DNA from: Camarhynchus parvulus
Lineage: Eukaryota > Chordata > Aves > Passeriformes > Thraupidae
DNA length: 64,000 bases
Assembly: GCF_901933205.1 (NCBI RefSeq)
Contig: NC_044573.1
Location: 57,414,493-57,478,492, forward strand
Direction: 5' to 3'
Part shown: positions 63,833-64,000 of the stretch, piece after piece
Numbering within the stretch: the first letter of the stretch is position 1
How the letters are laid out: each line of letters starts with the position of its first letter
The notes under the pieces: generated by a model
Database searches by the model: none
Told to the model about the DNA's origin: nothing
The model's input: the letters and a program-made list of their open reading frames with translations, nothing else
Program-made: the position numbers and the translations under genes

Positions 63833-64000
63833 ATTTTAATTTCCCAAATTAAAAGGAAACCAAATGCTGATTTATTAGAACTTCAACTTTGTCTGCCAAA
63901 CAAAGCCATCCTGACAGTATGACCTTTTCAGGGACACAAATTCTTCCCTGAGGAAAACAGGCAGGTGAACAGACATATATTCAGAATTTTAAAATTATTT
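63833..64000. other. non-coding, no feature seen
   Basis: Ordinary AT-rich sequence up to the window edge. Confidence 0.5.

Noticed and set aside
1..64000. CRISPR arrays, operons, phage or endogenous retroviral genes
   Set aside because: No spaced direct repeats, clustered co-directional genes or retroviral protein motifs were seen. The CR1 content and low coding density indicate vertebrate non-coding DNA.

Overview
The window looks like non-coding nuclear DNA from a bird. The main evidence is the repeat content: three CR1 LINE 3' ends with the typical avian 3' terminus (about 37707-38176, 40443-40545 and 34660-34714), plus one much older CR1-like relic (about 28256-28545). No mammalian-type SINEs or L1 elements are visible. 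The DNA is AT-rich by eye, CpG-poor and sparse in repeats. The species, chromosome and neighbouring genes cannot be told from the sequence. A crocodilian or turtle is less likely but not excluded.

I find no gene I would defend as protein-coding. All open reading frames are short (149 codons or fewer). The longest lie in a GGAGA-type microsatellite, and the others match no family I recognise and look like chance openings in AT-rich DNA. I see no tRNA or rRNA gene, no CRISPR array, no operon-like organisation and no recognisable endogenous retrovirus. The window is best read as an intergenic region or the inside of a large intron.

Layout. 1-10 kb: plain AT-rich DNA with one isolated CpG-dense patch at 1954-2214 that could be a small promoter or exon on the minus strand. 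10.06-10.25 kb: a G-rich block followed by about 31 copies of a purine-only pentamer. 10.3-28 kb: low-repeat sequence whose texture, to my eye, resembles conserved non-coding DNA in places (13.4-14.2, 15.7-16.1, 17.8-18.2 and 19.8-20.2 kb). It includes a HOX/PBX-type site flanked by MEIS-type sites and several perfect hairpins. 28-41 kb: the CR1 copies, a 25-copy TG repeat, a homeodomain-motif-dense palindromic segment at 35.7-35.85 kb and an AT repeat with an attached hairpin. 41-56 kb: featureless apart from small tandem repeats. 56-64 kb: a TA/TG repeat, a nested palindrome at 61.2 kb, one isolated exon-like 71-base segment at 62.6 kb, a pair of E-box/M-box-like sites at 63.03-63.08 kb and a 22-bp minisatellite at the end.

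No new multi-gene system is visible. The observations most worth checking are the CpG-dense patch, the HOX/PBX/MEIS motif cluster, the homeodomain palindrome cluster and the exon-like segment. All of these rest on motif reading by eye and need alignment or transcript data.
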